Part shown: positions 26,979 to 34,711 of the stretch, piece after piece
How the letters are laid out: every line of letters begins with the position of its first letter
Position numbering within the stretch: the stretch's first letter is position 1
Assembly: GCA_023953905.1 (NCBI GenBank)
Contig: JAMLJA010000001.1
Span: 434,001 to 498,000 of the forward strand
Reading direction: 5' to 3'
Origin: Rhizobiaceae bacterium
Lineage (GTDB): Bacteria; Pseudomonadota; Alphaproteobacteria; Rhizobiales; Rhizobiaceae
Length of the DNA stretch: 64,000 nucleotides
Made by a program: the position numbers and the translations under genes
The notes under the pieces: model-generated
Database searches by the model: none
What the model was told of the DNA's origin: nothing
Seen by the model: the letters and a program-made list of their open reading frames with translations, nothing else

Positions 26979-27806
26979 ATGTTGAATGTAGAACGACTAC
27001 CGAAGGAGAAGAAAACTCCGGCACCGTTTTCACGTCATTTTTGTGCAGCAAGCATACTGGTGGGGGCAATCGGCTGGAGCGCCGTTCCTGCCGGGTCCGT
27101 GACGCTGAGCCAGCCGGGCGAAATTGGCACCACAATCGTTACCGTGAAGAAGGTGACCGGTTTTCTGGGCCAGGAAGAGCGGACTTTGGGTGAAGGTGCG
27201 CGTGTTCACCTGAACGAGGTTCTTGAAACCGGTCCGGATTCCCACGCGGAACTCGAACTGGACGACGACACGAAGCTGGCGCTTGGACCGAATGGTCGCC
27301 TTACATTGGACGACTATGCAGTGGGCGGCTCGGACGAGGCGTCTTCCGGGATAGCGCTGACCGTTCTGAAAGGTGCGTTCAGGTTTGTGACCGGAAACAG
27401 CGCCAAGGATTCATACCGGATCGACTCCCCCTCGGCGACGATCGGTGTGATGGGAACGGTTGTTGACCTTTACGCCATAGATGACGACGAAGTCCTGATG
27501 CTGTTGCTGGAGGGTGGCATTCAGGTGTGTTCCCTCACCGCTCCCGGATCGCTTGCCGGTGCATGCAGAACTTTGTCGGAGCCAAACCATATCATGTATG
27601 CTTGCGCCAACGGATACCTGTCCGATCCGTTCAAGTGGTCTGATACGCTGCTTCCGGGCGTACCCATCTCGACGGTCTTCCCGTTCCTACAGGACGCACC
27701 TCGCGTGGATCCGGTGAAGCGAGCCGAGTATGCTGATATCAGCGATGACTCCGATGCGACACTCGCCATGATCGCCGAGCTTCGGAAGCGCTGCCATACC
27801 CAATAG
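26979..27806 (+). CDS. FecR-domain secreted protein
   Basis: Exported protein of 275 residues. Residues 1-45 hold an N-terminal basic stretch, then a hydrophobic segment (AASILVGAIGWSAVPAGSVTLS). The FecR-like domain covers about 55-190, with VNEVLETGPDSHAELELDDDTKLALGPNGRLTLDDYAV and the signature SPSATIGVMGTVVDLY. The C-terminal part (190-275) has paired cysteines (CSLTAPGSLAGAC). Unlike classical FecR anti-sigma factors there is no sigma gene nearby; the divergent partner is a CHASE2 cyclase. Function beyond envelope location is unknown. Confidence 0.85.
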   Translation: MLNVERLPKEKKTPAPFSRHFCAASILVGAIGWSAVPAGSVTLSQPGEIGTTIVTVKKVTGFLGQEERTLGEGARVHLNEVLETGPDSHAELELDDDTKLALGPNGRLTLDDYAVGGSDEASSGIALTVLKGAFRFVTGNSAKDSYRIDSPSATIGVMGTVVDLYAIDDDEVLMLLLEGGIQVCSLTAPGSLAGACRTLSEPNHIMYACANGYLSDPFKWSDTLLPGVPISTVFPFLQDAPRVDPVKRAEYADISDDSDATLAMIAELRKRCHTQ

Positions 27807-27870
27807 GCTTACGTTACACTTGGTTCAGTTACGCTTGCCTTGAATTGGTAGCCTGCTTGTTCCGAAACGA

Positions 27871-27902
27871 GCGAAATGCGCCTTCACAAAGGTGCATTTC
27901 GC
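27871..27902 (+). terminator. Hairpin after the FecR-domain gene
   Basis: Arms GCGAAATGCGCC and GGTGCATTTCGC pair over 12 bases with one G-U, around an 8-base loop, followed by CTTTCT. It lies 65 bases after the FecR gene stop and before the next gene on the same strand. The T-run is short, so termination may be partial. It overlaps the longest possible start of the GH26-like gene, supporting a downstream start for that gene. Confidence 0.6.
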
Positions 27903-27945
27903 TTTCTGGGACTGGTCAAGAGACGTTCCGAAGGGAACTCGCGTC

Positions 27946-28923
27946 GTGTCAAGAAGCCGCTTCTCTCGAACTGCGCGTATCATTGCGTGGGCGCTGGCCG
28001 CAACAATGGGCGAAGTTCCGCAGATGCTCGCCCAAGAGCAGTCAGGGGCTGTCTGCCTTCAACACCGCGTCTTTCCGCAACCCCTTCGGCCGAACGATCT
28101 TCAGATCGGCGTCTATGATCCGGGTGGCGCGTTCCGCGACGCGTCCGGCATCAACATCGAGCACGTTTTCGTGCCTTGGGTCGATGTCGATCTGAATTCG
28201 TTTGGGATGACCGACGTCTATGCCGATCAACGCAAACGCAAACTCTTGGTCACTCTGGAGCCGTGGTCATGGTCGCTCGACCAGAATGGCGGTCCGGAGG
28301 AACTGAGAGACAACATTCTGAACGGCTCCTACGACGCCACCATCAGCCAGGCATGCGAAGAAATCGGCAAGTTCAAGAGCCCAGTCACCATACGATGGGG
28401 CCATGAAATGGACCTTAAGAACGGTCGATATCCCTGGTCCGACTGGTCGCCACAGGATTTTATCGATGCATATCGGCACTTCGTGGATATCTGCCGACAA
28501 GCAGCGCCGAAAGCTGCCTTCATGTGGTCCCCTCGCGGCGAACGGGTGTTGCAGTCGTTTTATCCGGGCAATGACTATGTCGACTCGATCGGCCTTTCCG
28601 TTTTCGGATTGCAGTCATATGACGAAATCAGCCTCGGCGAGAATCGGAACTTCACCACACTCTTCAAGCCGAGCTACGACCGCGCCACGAGGTTTGGAAA
28701 ACCCATCTATATTTCCGAGTTCGGCTGCTCGGGCGATGACGCCTATGTCGCCGGCTGCAATGATCTGTCCGTCACAACGCTCACACCGTTTCCTTTGCTC
28801 AAGGGCGTGATCTACTACAGTGCGGTCGAGACGGGCGAGTGGCCCGTAGTGTTCGAGAGACCTGACTGGAGAGTATATCCGCAGACCGAGCGCAATTCGT
28901 CTGCCCAGGCGTGTTCCCGTTAA
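27946..28923 (+). CDS. GH26-like glycoside hydrolase (beta-mannanase-type)
   Basis: Probable secreted glycosidase of about 325 residues. The catalytic acid appears in TIRWGHEMD and the nucleophile in IYISEFGCSG, matching the clan GH-A pattern of family 26; PWSDWSPQDFIDAYRHFVDICR and FMWSPRG are also typical. The GTG at 27946 has AAGGGA upstream and gives a signal-peptide-like head (basic start, then RIIAWALAATMGEVPQMLAQ). The frame is open to 27892, but that region is a terminator hairpin. Next to a polysaccharide locus, it could trim or release the local polymer; inferred. Confidence 0.82.
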   Translation: MSRSRFSRTARIIAWALAATMGEVPQMLAQEQSGAVCLQHRVFPQPLRPNDLQIGVYDPGGAFRDASGINIEHVFVPWVDVDLNSFGMTDVYADQRKRKLLVTLEPWSWSLDQNGGPEELRDNILNGSYDATISQACEEIGKFKSPVTIRWGHEMDLKNGRYPWSDWSPQDFIDAYRHFVDICRQAAPKAAFMWSPRGERVLQSFYPGNDYVDSIGLSVFGLQSYDEISLGENRNFTTLFKPSYDRATRFGKPIYISEFGCSGDDAYVAGCNDLSVTTLTPFPLLKGVIYYSAVETGEWPVVFERPDWRVYPQTERNSSAQACSR

Positions 28924-28973
28924 GAAGAGTGTTCCCGCTAAGAAGCACGAAGTTCGTCCTCGGCGCGGCGCGT

Positions 28974-29849
28974 TCAGTGCGGCGACGGACGAACGCTCTT
29001 GCTCATATCCTGGATCATTTGCGGCCATTCCGGCGCCGCATAGCCGGTTTCCTGATGAAACCGTTCTGCATTGAGGGAACGGTCGATCTCAACCGCGAAA
29101 TCCGGGATGATCTCTACTTTCTTGTCGTAGGCTTCGGCGATAAGTCTCAGGAGCGACATCTTGTCTATCGGCTTTGAAGCCACATGCCAGAGACCGTGCA
29201 TCTGCGGCCTCGGCAGCACGACGTCACGAATGACACGTGACAATTCAACGGTCGTGAGGCCCGAAAATACTGCCTTCGCATATCCCTTTACCGAGGGTCC
29301 CGGCTGACTGAGAAACCAGTCCAGCAAAGATACGGACGTGCGAATCTCATGGCCGATGATCGAGGTCCTCAAACTGATCGCGTGCTCGTAGTCGACTTCA
29401 CCGAGATATTTTGTCCTGCCATAAAGATCCTCGGCGTCAGATGGGTCGGCCTCCCGATACATGCCCTTGCGGCCGTTGAAGACACAGTCCGTGGATATAT
29501 GCACAAGTCGCGCCCCGATGGCCGCACATATGCGCGCCAGTTGATGTGGCAACAGCGCGTTGATCTCGATCGAGGTGATCGGGTCCTTGGCCTCGGCCAG
29601 TTGCTTGATCACACCGATGCAGTTGAGCACGACGTCGGGCTTCTCGGCCTCGAGCCTGGCCAAGAGGCGCTCCCGGCTCGAAATGTCGAGCCCTCCGACA
29701 AGGGAGGCGTCAGACGTGCGCGGTAGAAATCCCAGTCCGTCGAGATTGCGTGCCCAGCCGACGACCCCCCAGCCTTCGGACTTGGCAAAGAGTTGATAGG
29801 CCGCGTTTCCGAGCATGCCTGAAACGCCGAGGATGAGGATCTTTCTCAA
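28974..29849 (-). CDS. RmlD-type NDP-sugar 4-keto reductase
   Basis: Extended SDR protein of about 291 residues of the dTDP-4-dehydrorhamnose reductase family. N-terminal Rossmann motif ILILGVSGMLG, VVLNCIGVIKQ, then the catalytic STDCVFNGRKGMYREADPSDAEDLYGRTKYLGE with Ser, Tyr and Lys. TTG at 29849 with GGAG 8 bases upstream gives the expected family start; the longer frame to 29882 adds an unrelated Arg-rich head. In this locus, with a CapE-type dehydratase and WecB-type epimerase, it probably reduces the 4-keto group on the way to UDP-L-QuiNAc or L-FucNAc, rather than making L-rhamnose (no rmlABC here). Confidence 0.85.
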   Translation of the reverse strand: MRKILILGVSGMLGNAAYQLFAKSEGWGVVGWARNLDGLGFLPRTSDASLVGGLDISSRERLLARLEAEKPDVVLNCIGVIKQLAEAKDPITSIEINALLPHQLARICAAIGARLVHISTDCVFNGRKGMYREADPSDAEDLYGRTKYLGEVDYEHAISLRTSIIGHEIRTSVSLLDWFLSQPGPSVKGYAKAVFSGLTTVELSRVIRDVVLPRPQMHGLWHVASKPIDKMSLLRLIAEAYDKKVEIIPDFAVEIDRSLNAERFHQETGYAAPEWPQMIQDMSKSVRPSPH

Positions 29850-29897
29850 AAGCTGAACTCCAGAACGACGCAGGCGCCGCATTTTCAGAAAGTGTGT

Positions 29898-30812
29898 TTA
29901 GTGCGCCCTGCACTCCCGCAGCGCATTCACCAAATTGTGGATTGCGGACCCTGCTGCAACTGGATCGGTCTGCAAAAGAACCGATATCGGCTTTTCTGCC
30001 GCTTCGATGAGTTGAGCCTCGGCACTATCGCCCTTCATGTGGGCAACACCGATAAAGGTGGCGAACGCCTCGCCATAAAGACCTTTGACGAAGTCGGCTG
30101 AAAGCGCATCATCCCTTTGCACTGCCGCGCTGTAGAGCATGTGCCGGCCCAACAGGCTGTCTGCATAGGGAAACTGATGATTGTGACGTGAATGCACACC
30201 GGTGAGCGGAATCCTGACGGCTGCGACCGGCGCCAATTGCGCAAGTCGAGTCCACAGATCGATGTCTTCGCACACCTTCATACCCTCGTTGAATCCACCG
30301 CATTCAATAAGAAAATCGCGGCGGGCGATCACGGAGGGGCATGTGATCAGATTATTCCTGATCTCGAGCAGCTGAGGATATATGCGATCCACCATCTCGG
30401 CAGGGATGAGATGCCGCGGATGCAGGATCTTCCAGGCGTCGTCGAACTCGAAGAAGTCCGTATAGCAAAACGCGGCGTTAGGCTCTGCGTTCAGCGCAGC
30501 AAGCTGCAGATCGAGCTTCTCGGGTAACCACACGTCATCACTGTCCAGAAACGCGATCCACTCCCCTTTGGCCTTGGACACTCCGAGATTGCGCGCACCC
30601 GATGCTCCAAGCCTTGAGGAAGGAACGTCCCGGTAGCGGTCTCTGAGGGCTTCGGCAAACTCTCGCCGCAGCGCAGGCGTTTCGTCTGTTGACCCGTCAT
30701 CAACCAGAATCAGTTCCCAGTCGTCGAATGTCTGAGCGAGCACACTGCCAACCGCACGGTCGAGACAATAGGCACGATTATAGGTCGGAAGAACGATGGA
30801 GACCGTCGGCAC
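29898..30812 (-). CDS. Glycosyltransferase family 2
   Basis: GT-A fold inverting glycosyltransferase of about 304 residues. It starts with VSIVLPTYNRAYCLDRAVGSVLAQT, then ILVDDGSTDET and the metal-binding FLDSDD. The GTG at 30812 lies 4 bases after the previous stop and has AGAGG upstream; the longer frame to 30899 runs into that gene. Part of the minus-strand polysaccharide operon. Donor and acceptor unknown. Confidence 0.9.
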   Translation of the reverse strand: MPTVSIVLPTYNRAYCLDRAVGSVLAQTFDDWELILVDDGSTDETPALRREFAEALRDRYRDVPSSRLGASGARNLGVSKAKGEWIAFLDSDDVWLPEKLDLQLAALNAEPNAAFCYTDFFEFDDAWKILHPRHLIPAEMVDRIYPQLLEIRNNLITCPSVIARRDFLIECGGFNEGMKVCEDIDLWTRLAQLAPVAAVRIPLTGVHSRHNHQFPYADSLLGRHMLYSAAVQRDDALSADFVKGLYGEAFATFIGVAHMKGDSAEAQLIEAAEKPISVLLQTDPVAAGSAIHNLVNALRECRAH

Positions 30813-30816
30813 TGCG

Positions 30817-32220
30817 TCAGCCTCTCTTGCGCCAGATGGGCAGTTCCGGGCGGCAGAGTGACGCAAAGCAGGACGAAGCCTCCAGCGATGTGCCAGCACC
30901 CTTCACTCTGTACCCGCCATCAACGAACGAGCGATGGAGCATCAGATTCTCAAGGCGCAATGCCTCCGTACCCGGTGATCGCATGGCAATATCCAGTGAC
31001 GTGATGGCATGCGTGTTGCCGCCGGCTACCATTGCGACCGCACCTTCAGTCATCATATCTGAAGCAATCTCCGAGGGTGCATGGTTCGGCCTTCCCAGTC
31101 CCGGTCGGGCGAATGTTAGGTAGGAGCCGCTGCTCACATCCAGTCCGATATTCAGCAAATCGTCCTGTCGTGCGTCATTGTCAGCGAAAACAATGATCCG
31201 CTCATCCTCGCGTGACAGCCCGATCTCCACGCCACGTTGGGCCGCCACCACGATCTCCAGATTGCCGTCTTGGATAAGGTCGACCCACGCCAGGATGTCC
31301 CGTAATTGCTTCTCTTGCCCCTGCGCGACCGGAATAACGAGACTGACAGGCGTGTGCCCTCGGAACCAGTCGGCCCGATCGCGCGCATATGCTTCCGCTT
31401 TCCGGTAGGGTGAACCGGCCAGATGCCGCGCCATGTGCTCGAAGAAGCGGAGTGAACTGCCAAACATCTGCACCCGCTCGCTTTCCGAACGATCGCGCAT
31501 CATGTCGACCCACAGATCGTCACCCTCGATCACTGCATTCGCGTGGTTTGATCCCTGCTCCGGATGAATGCGGTAGTGCACAAGCGATTCCGGCTGATGA
31601 AAGAACTCATAGTCTCGCAACAGGCGATTCCAGAAACGGTAGTCCTGCACATACCGGTATTGCGGATCGAACGTGCCGACGGCCCGCATGACTTCGACCG
31701 GAGCGAACAGCGTACAGCCATTGATCGACCCGCTAAGAAGCGCCAGCATGGGGGCTCGCATCAAACGCTCACGATCGGCCGATATGCGCTGGTAAACCTT
31801 TCCGGCGGGATCCATCAGATCATAGTCGGAAAAGAGAACCGCATCGGATTTGCCAAGGCGCGCGTGATATGCTGCCTGCATCGCGGTCTTGTGCGGCACG
31901 AAGAGATCATCATGGCTCAGCCAGCAGAAGAAGTCGCCACGCATCTCGCTTAAGCCGCGATTGAGCGCGCCCGCCACACCCTGATTTTCCTGCCGTATAT
32001 ATCTAACGCGCTTGCCGCCCTTCGCGGCGATTCGCTCTGCTTCTCCACCATCCTCTGAACCGTCGTCGACAACCACGATCTCGAAATTGTCATAGGCCTG
32101 CCGAAGCGCGCTGTTCAGGGCCAGCCGGAAATAGTCGCCGCCATTGTAGACGGGCATGACAATGCTCACCATTGGTGAACTACGAGTAACACTGAACATG
32201 ACGATATCCCGGTGCGTCAC
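30817..32220 (-). CDS. Glycosyltransferase with an active and a degenerate GT2 domain
   Basis: Protein of 467 residues. Residues about 15-230 form a complete GT2 domain (VSIVMPVYNGGDYFRLALNSALRQ, VVVDDGSEDGG, CWLSHDD). After a linker, residues about 290-460 repeat the fold start (VSLVIPVAQGQEKQLRDILAWVD, then NIGLDVSSGSYLTFARPG) but without an Asp-x-Asp metal site, so the second domain is probably not catalytic. GTG start overlaps the upstream stop by 4 bases; ATG at 32199 is an alternative. Same operon as the other glycosyltransferases. Confidence 0.87.
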   Translation of the reverse strand: MTHRDIVMFSVTRSSPMVSIVMPVYNGGDYFRLALNSALRQAYDNFEIVVVDDGSEDGGEAERIAAKGGKRVRYIRQENQGVAGALNRGLSEMRGDFFCWLSHDDLFVPHKTAMQAAYHARLGKSDAVLFSDYDLMDPAGKVYQRISADRERLMRAPMLALLSGSINGCTLFAPVEVMRAVGTFDPQYRYVQDYRFWNRLLRDYEFFHQPESLVHYRIHPEQGSNHANAVIEGDDLWVDMMRDRSESERVQMFGSSLRFFEHMARHLAGSPYRKAEAYARDRADWFRGHTPVSLVIPVAQGQEKQLRDILAWVDLIQDGNLEIVVAAQRGVEIGLSREDERIIVFADNDARQDDLLNIGLDVSSGSYLTFARPGLGRPNHAPSEIASDMMTEGAVAMVAGGNTHAITSLDIAMRSPGTEALRLENLMLHRSFVDGGYRVKGAGTSLEASSCFASLCRPELPIWRKRG

Positions 32221-32495
32221 GCGTTCACGTCGGAAGCGGCTTTCAACCGGCGCAGCAATTCGAGATTGCGATCGCGTTCGCGTTGCGCCTGCGCCACCGC
32301 TCGATTGAGATCGCTGCGCAGGCGGTAGATCTCAAGTTCCATGAATTCGATCCTGCCGTGCGCGGCCTCGGCCATGCGCCGCTCGCCTGCCAGCCGCGCC
32401 GCCACAACCGCTGCTTTGTCGCGCGTTCTTACGACCACGGCTCGAAGCAATGGACTTCTCAGGGCAAGGCCCTTGGCTTTTGCGATGAGATTCAT
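32217..32495 (-). CDS. Small coiled-coil protein in the polysaccharide operon
   Basis: 92-residue protein without a recognised family. It is rich in Arg, Ala, Glu and Leu; residues 35-88 have heptad-like spacing (MAEAAHGRIEFMELEIYRLR, then LNRAVAQAQRERDRNLELLRRL) and should form an amphipathic helix or coiled coil. No signal peptide. It overlaps the following glycosyltransferase start by 4 bases, so the two are translationally coupled, and lies 61 bases after the MotB-like gene. It might bridge the MotAB-like channel and the glycosyltransferase; this is speculative. Confidence 0.7.
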   Translation of the reverse strand: MNLIAKAKGLALRSPLLRAVVVRTRDKAAVVAARLAGERRMAEAAHGRIEFMELEIYRLRSDLNRAVAQAQRERDRNLELLRRLKAASDVNA

Positions 32496-32556
32496 AGGCG
32501 TGCCAAATCAGTTTTTTCGTTCAGGGGCGAAGCGTCAATTGTGTGTCTGCCCTACC

Positions 32557-33315
32557 CTATTGTTGGTCGGGTAGAGGCGGCACATACATCTCGAAAATGA
32601 TCTCCAGTCGCGGCCCGGTTGGAGTGGGGTCCGTCGCAAGAACGCTGTCTCCCAGGGATGCATATCCTAGCAGCTTCTGCTCGGCGGGATTTCTCAGCGA
32701 TGCCAGAATCGGATTAATCCGACCAAGCTCTGCAAAAAGACTGACCGCCTGCACCTCCGTCAGGGATTGCGCGTCGATCGCCTCACCCGGCTCTTTTGGA
32801 CTGTGGACGGCAACCACGACGCGGGCAAGGCGTGCATCGGGTACATCTCCGCATTCGGCGGATGCGCGAAGGTCTGTCAGACAAACCAGACTACGTGCGA
32901 GCGCGTTGCTCACGATCCGGGCAGCTTTCTCGCCGACATCTGACAGGGCGGCACGACGAGCGAAGAATGCTGTCGCGTCGAGGCGAAGCCTGTCGGGTCC
33001 CGTCATGGTGACCGCCGACACGCCGCCATCCCTCAAATCCTTGGAAATTCGGTCGATGAGCGCGTGCAGCGCCTCATTCGCCTGGCGGCGCGGAACAAGA
33101 TACGTGGCTTCTGCGGCCCGTGCCGCATCAAGCTCCTTTTCGATCGCCGTTATCTCTTTCTGCGACGTCTCGACCTTCGTGTAGTCGTCACGTGCCAGAA
33201 GAGCGACCGAGACCAGCATGATGATTAGAATGAAGATGACGCCGGCAAGCATGTCGACCATCGGCACGAAGAAGCTGGAACTGCCTCCTTCCAGATTTTG
33301 CTCCGAGCCGGCCAC
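32557..33315 (-). CDS. MotB/ExbD-like membrane protein with degenerate OmpA-type domain
   Basis: 252-residue protein with a single N-terminal membrane helix (about 17-40) that begins FFVPMVDMLAGVIFILIIMLV. The Asp at position 21 sits where MotB, TolR and ExbD have their proton/sodium-binding aspartate. A coiled region (45-90) precedes a periplasmic domain that follows the OmpA pattern (LDATAFFARRAALSDVGEKAA at one end, LGYASLGDSVLATD...RLEIIFEM at the other). The Asp and Arg that bind peptidoglycan in classical OmpA/MotB are not evident. Its gene starts 4 bases after the MotA-like gene. It probably forms a channel with that protein. Confidence 0.85.
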   Translation of the reverse strand: MAGSEQNLEGGSSSFFVPMVDMLAGVIFILIIMLVSVALLARDDYTKVETSQKEITAIEKELDAARAAEATYLVPRRQANEALHALIDRISKDLRDGGVSAVTMTGPDRLRLDATAFFARRAALSDVGEKAARIVSNALARSLVCLTDLRASAECGDVPDARLARVVVAVHSPKEPGEAIDAQSLTEVQAVSLFAELGRINPILASLRNPAEQKLLGYASLGDSVLATDPTPTGPRLEIIFEMYVPPLPDQQ

Positions 33316-33319
33316 CAGC

Positions 33320-34180
33320 TTACTCCCCCGCTACTGAGAGGACGGCGGGCACGCCGGGCAGGTCGACTGGTGCAGCGGCGGATTGATGTCCCTGGAGGGC
33401 ATAGGTGTGCGGCGCGCCTGGGAATTTGTCCTCGATCCAGAGGTTGAGTTCGTCGATCTCTTGCTCTGTATGAGACACGAAGATGCGGTTCGCCCAGGTC
33501 AGGATGAGCGACATCCCAATCCCCATGATCGAAGTGAGAAACTTGAAGGTCGAGGCATGCAGAAGCTGGATCAGCGCTTCGCGTGCCGCGCCAAGATCAG
33601 CGCTCAGCATGCTGCGGCCCGCGAAATAGAGGCCTGCGACCAGTCCCAGAAACGTGAAAACGAGACCAATGCCGACAAAATCTCCCGCGAATGCCCGCAA
33701 CGCGCTGGCTGAGCGCGCGGCAATGCGAATATTGGCGAGAGAAAACCGCTCGGATGGCTCGGCGAACCGAACATGCGCGCCGTCCGCATCCATTGCGATT
33801 TCGCGCCGGAACGCGCGCCAATGCCTTGCCAGCAAATCGGACGCACCGAGAACTTCGTCGGCAACGGCCATCGCCTGCGCGGAGCCCGGCTTGACCTTGG
33901 CCATATTCAATTTGCGCAGGACCCAGCGAAGCTCCGCATTGATCGGGTTGAACCGCTTCACCCAGAAGAAAACGATGATCGCGAGCCCCGAAAGTCCCAT
34001 TGCGAAGGACAGCACAAGGGCCGTCGCCGGATTGTTGAACGTATCGAGATAGAGCGAGGCGACCGGTAAGATCCACTGCTTGATGCCAGCGCCACTGGCG
34101 CCAGTTGAACCGACGAGCGCGTGCAGCAGGGCGGCAAGAGCGATCAGCCCACCCAGAAGAAGGAGATAGCGCTTCATCAT
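33320..34180 (-). CDS. MotA/TolQ/ExbB-like proton channel protein
   Basis: 286-residue membrane protein. Predicted helices lie at about 5-23, 53-74, 167-187 and 212-232 with a cytoplasmic domain at 75-165. The last pair (DFVGIGLVFTFLGLVAGLYFAG and FLTSIMGIGMSLILTWANRIF) matches the MotA/ExbB channel helices. With the MotB-like protein it would form an ion-driven stator or energiser. It is not near flagellar, Tol or TonB genes; all neighbours are polysaccharide genes. ATG overlaps the stop of a glycosyltransferase remnant (ATGA), so it used to be coupled to that gene. Confidence 0.87.
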   Translation of the reverse strand: MMKRYLLLLGGLIALAALLHALVGSTGASGAGIKQWILPVASLYLDTFNNPATALVLSFAMGLSGLAIIVFFWVKRFNPINAELRWVLRKLNMAKVKPGSAQAMAVADEVLGASDLLARHWRAFRREIAMDADGAHVRFAEPSERFSLANIRIAARSASALRAFAGDFVGIGLVFTFLGLVAGLYFAGRSMLSADLGAAREALIQLLHASTFKFLTSIMGIGMSLILTWANRIFVSHTEQEIDELNLWIEDKFPGAPHTYALQGHQSAAAPVDLPGVPAVLSVAGE

Positions 34181-34440
34181 GATGCAGGTTCCAGACGAGC
34201 TTTGGCCGTTCTCATAGACGCGTCCCGCTGCTTGTCACGAGTGGCCTTCGGCACACCGCGGACAAACCTGCGAACCGACTCGGCATGCGCCTCGATGCTG
34301 AACCGGTTTTCAAGGAGTCTGTGCCCTTCCGAAGCAATTTCCGCGTAGAGTTGCGTCTGTCGAACGCTGCGTATGAGTGCAGACCGAATCCCATCCGCTC
34401 CTTCCCAAAAACAGAAGCAAGCTGCCGATGTTAACCGCAA
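34177..34440 (-). pseudogene. 3' remnant of a glycosyltransferase family 4 gene
   Basis: About 87 codons. The part reading EGADGIRSALIRSVRQTQL, YAEIASEGHRLLENRFS and IEAHAESVRRFVRG has the look of a GT4 C-terminus (last helices after the Rossmann domain). The rest of the GT4 gene is missing; the frame has only a TTG at its upstream end and abuts an epimerase fragment in another frame. It ends ATGA-coupled to the MotA-like gene. Probably the product of a deletion. Confidence 0.6.
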
Positions 34441-34577
34441 GAGACTTGCGACCTCAGCAACGCTTTCAAATGAGCATTGGCGCGGCTGAGCGACTCAATA
34501 AGGTGGCTACCGATGAAGCCACCGGCTCCCGTGACGAGAACCCGCTTTCCAGCGATTCCGCCCAAATCAACATGCAT
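34431..34577 (-). pseudogene. 5' remnant of an NDP-sugar epimerase/dehydratase gene
   Basis: An ATG at 34577 opens a 48-codon frame reading MHVDLGGIAGKRVLVTGAGG and FIGSHLIESLSRA before a TAA at 34431. The GAGGFIG motif is the Rossmann NAD site of extended SDR sugar epimerases. Everything after the first helix is missing, and the next sequence belongs to a GT4 tail in a different frame. It marks a deletion junction near 34435-34470. No clear ribosome site. Confidence 0.7.
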
Positions 34578-34711
34578 GCTGTCTAAAGCCTTTGCTCTTC
34601 GAAGGATGAGGACTCACCTCTCGTCCGCGCAGCGAGGGTGTCTTCCAATTCGAATAACACTGCCTGAAACGGTGCGTCCACCAACCAGCGGACGCAACGC
34701 ACACTCAAATG

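Noticed and set aside
32557..34180. Zorya anti-phage system (ZorA/ZorB)
   Set aside because: The pair is MotA/MotB-like, but ZorA's long cytoplasmic tail and the ZorC, ZorD or ZorE genes are absent. The setting is polysaccharide synthesis.
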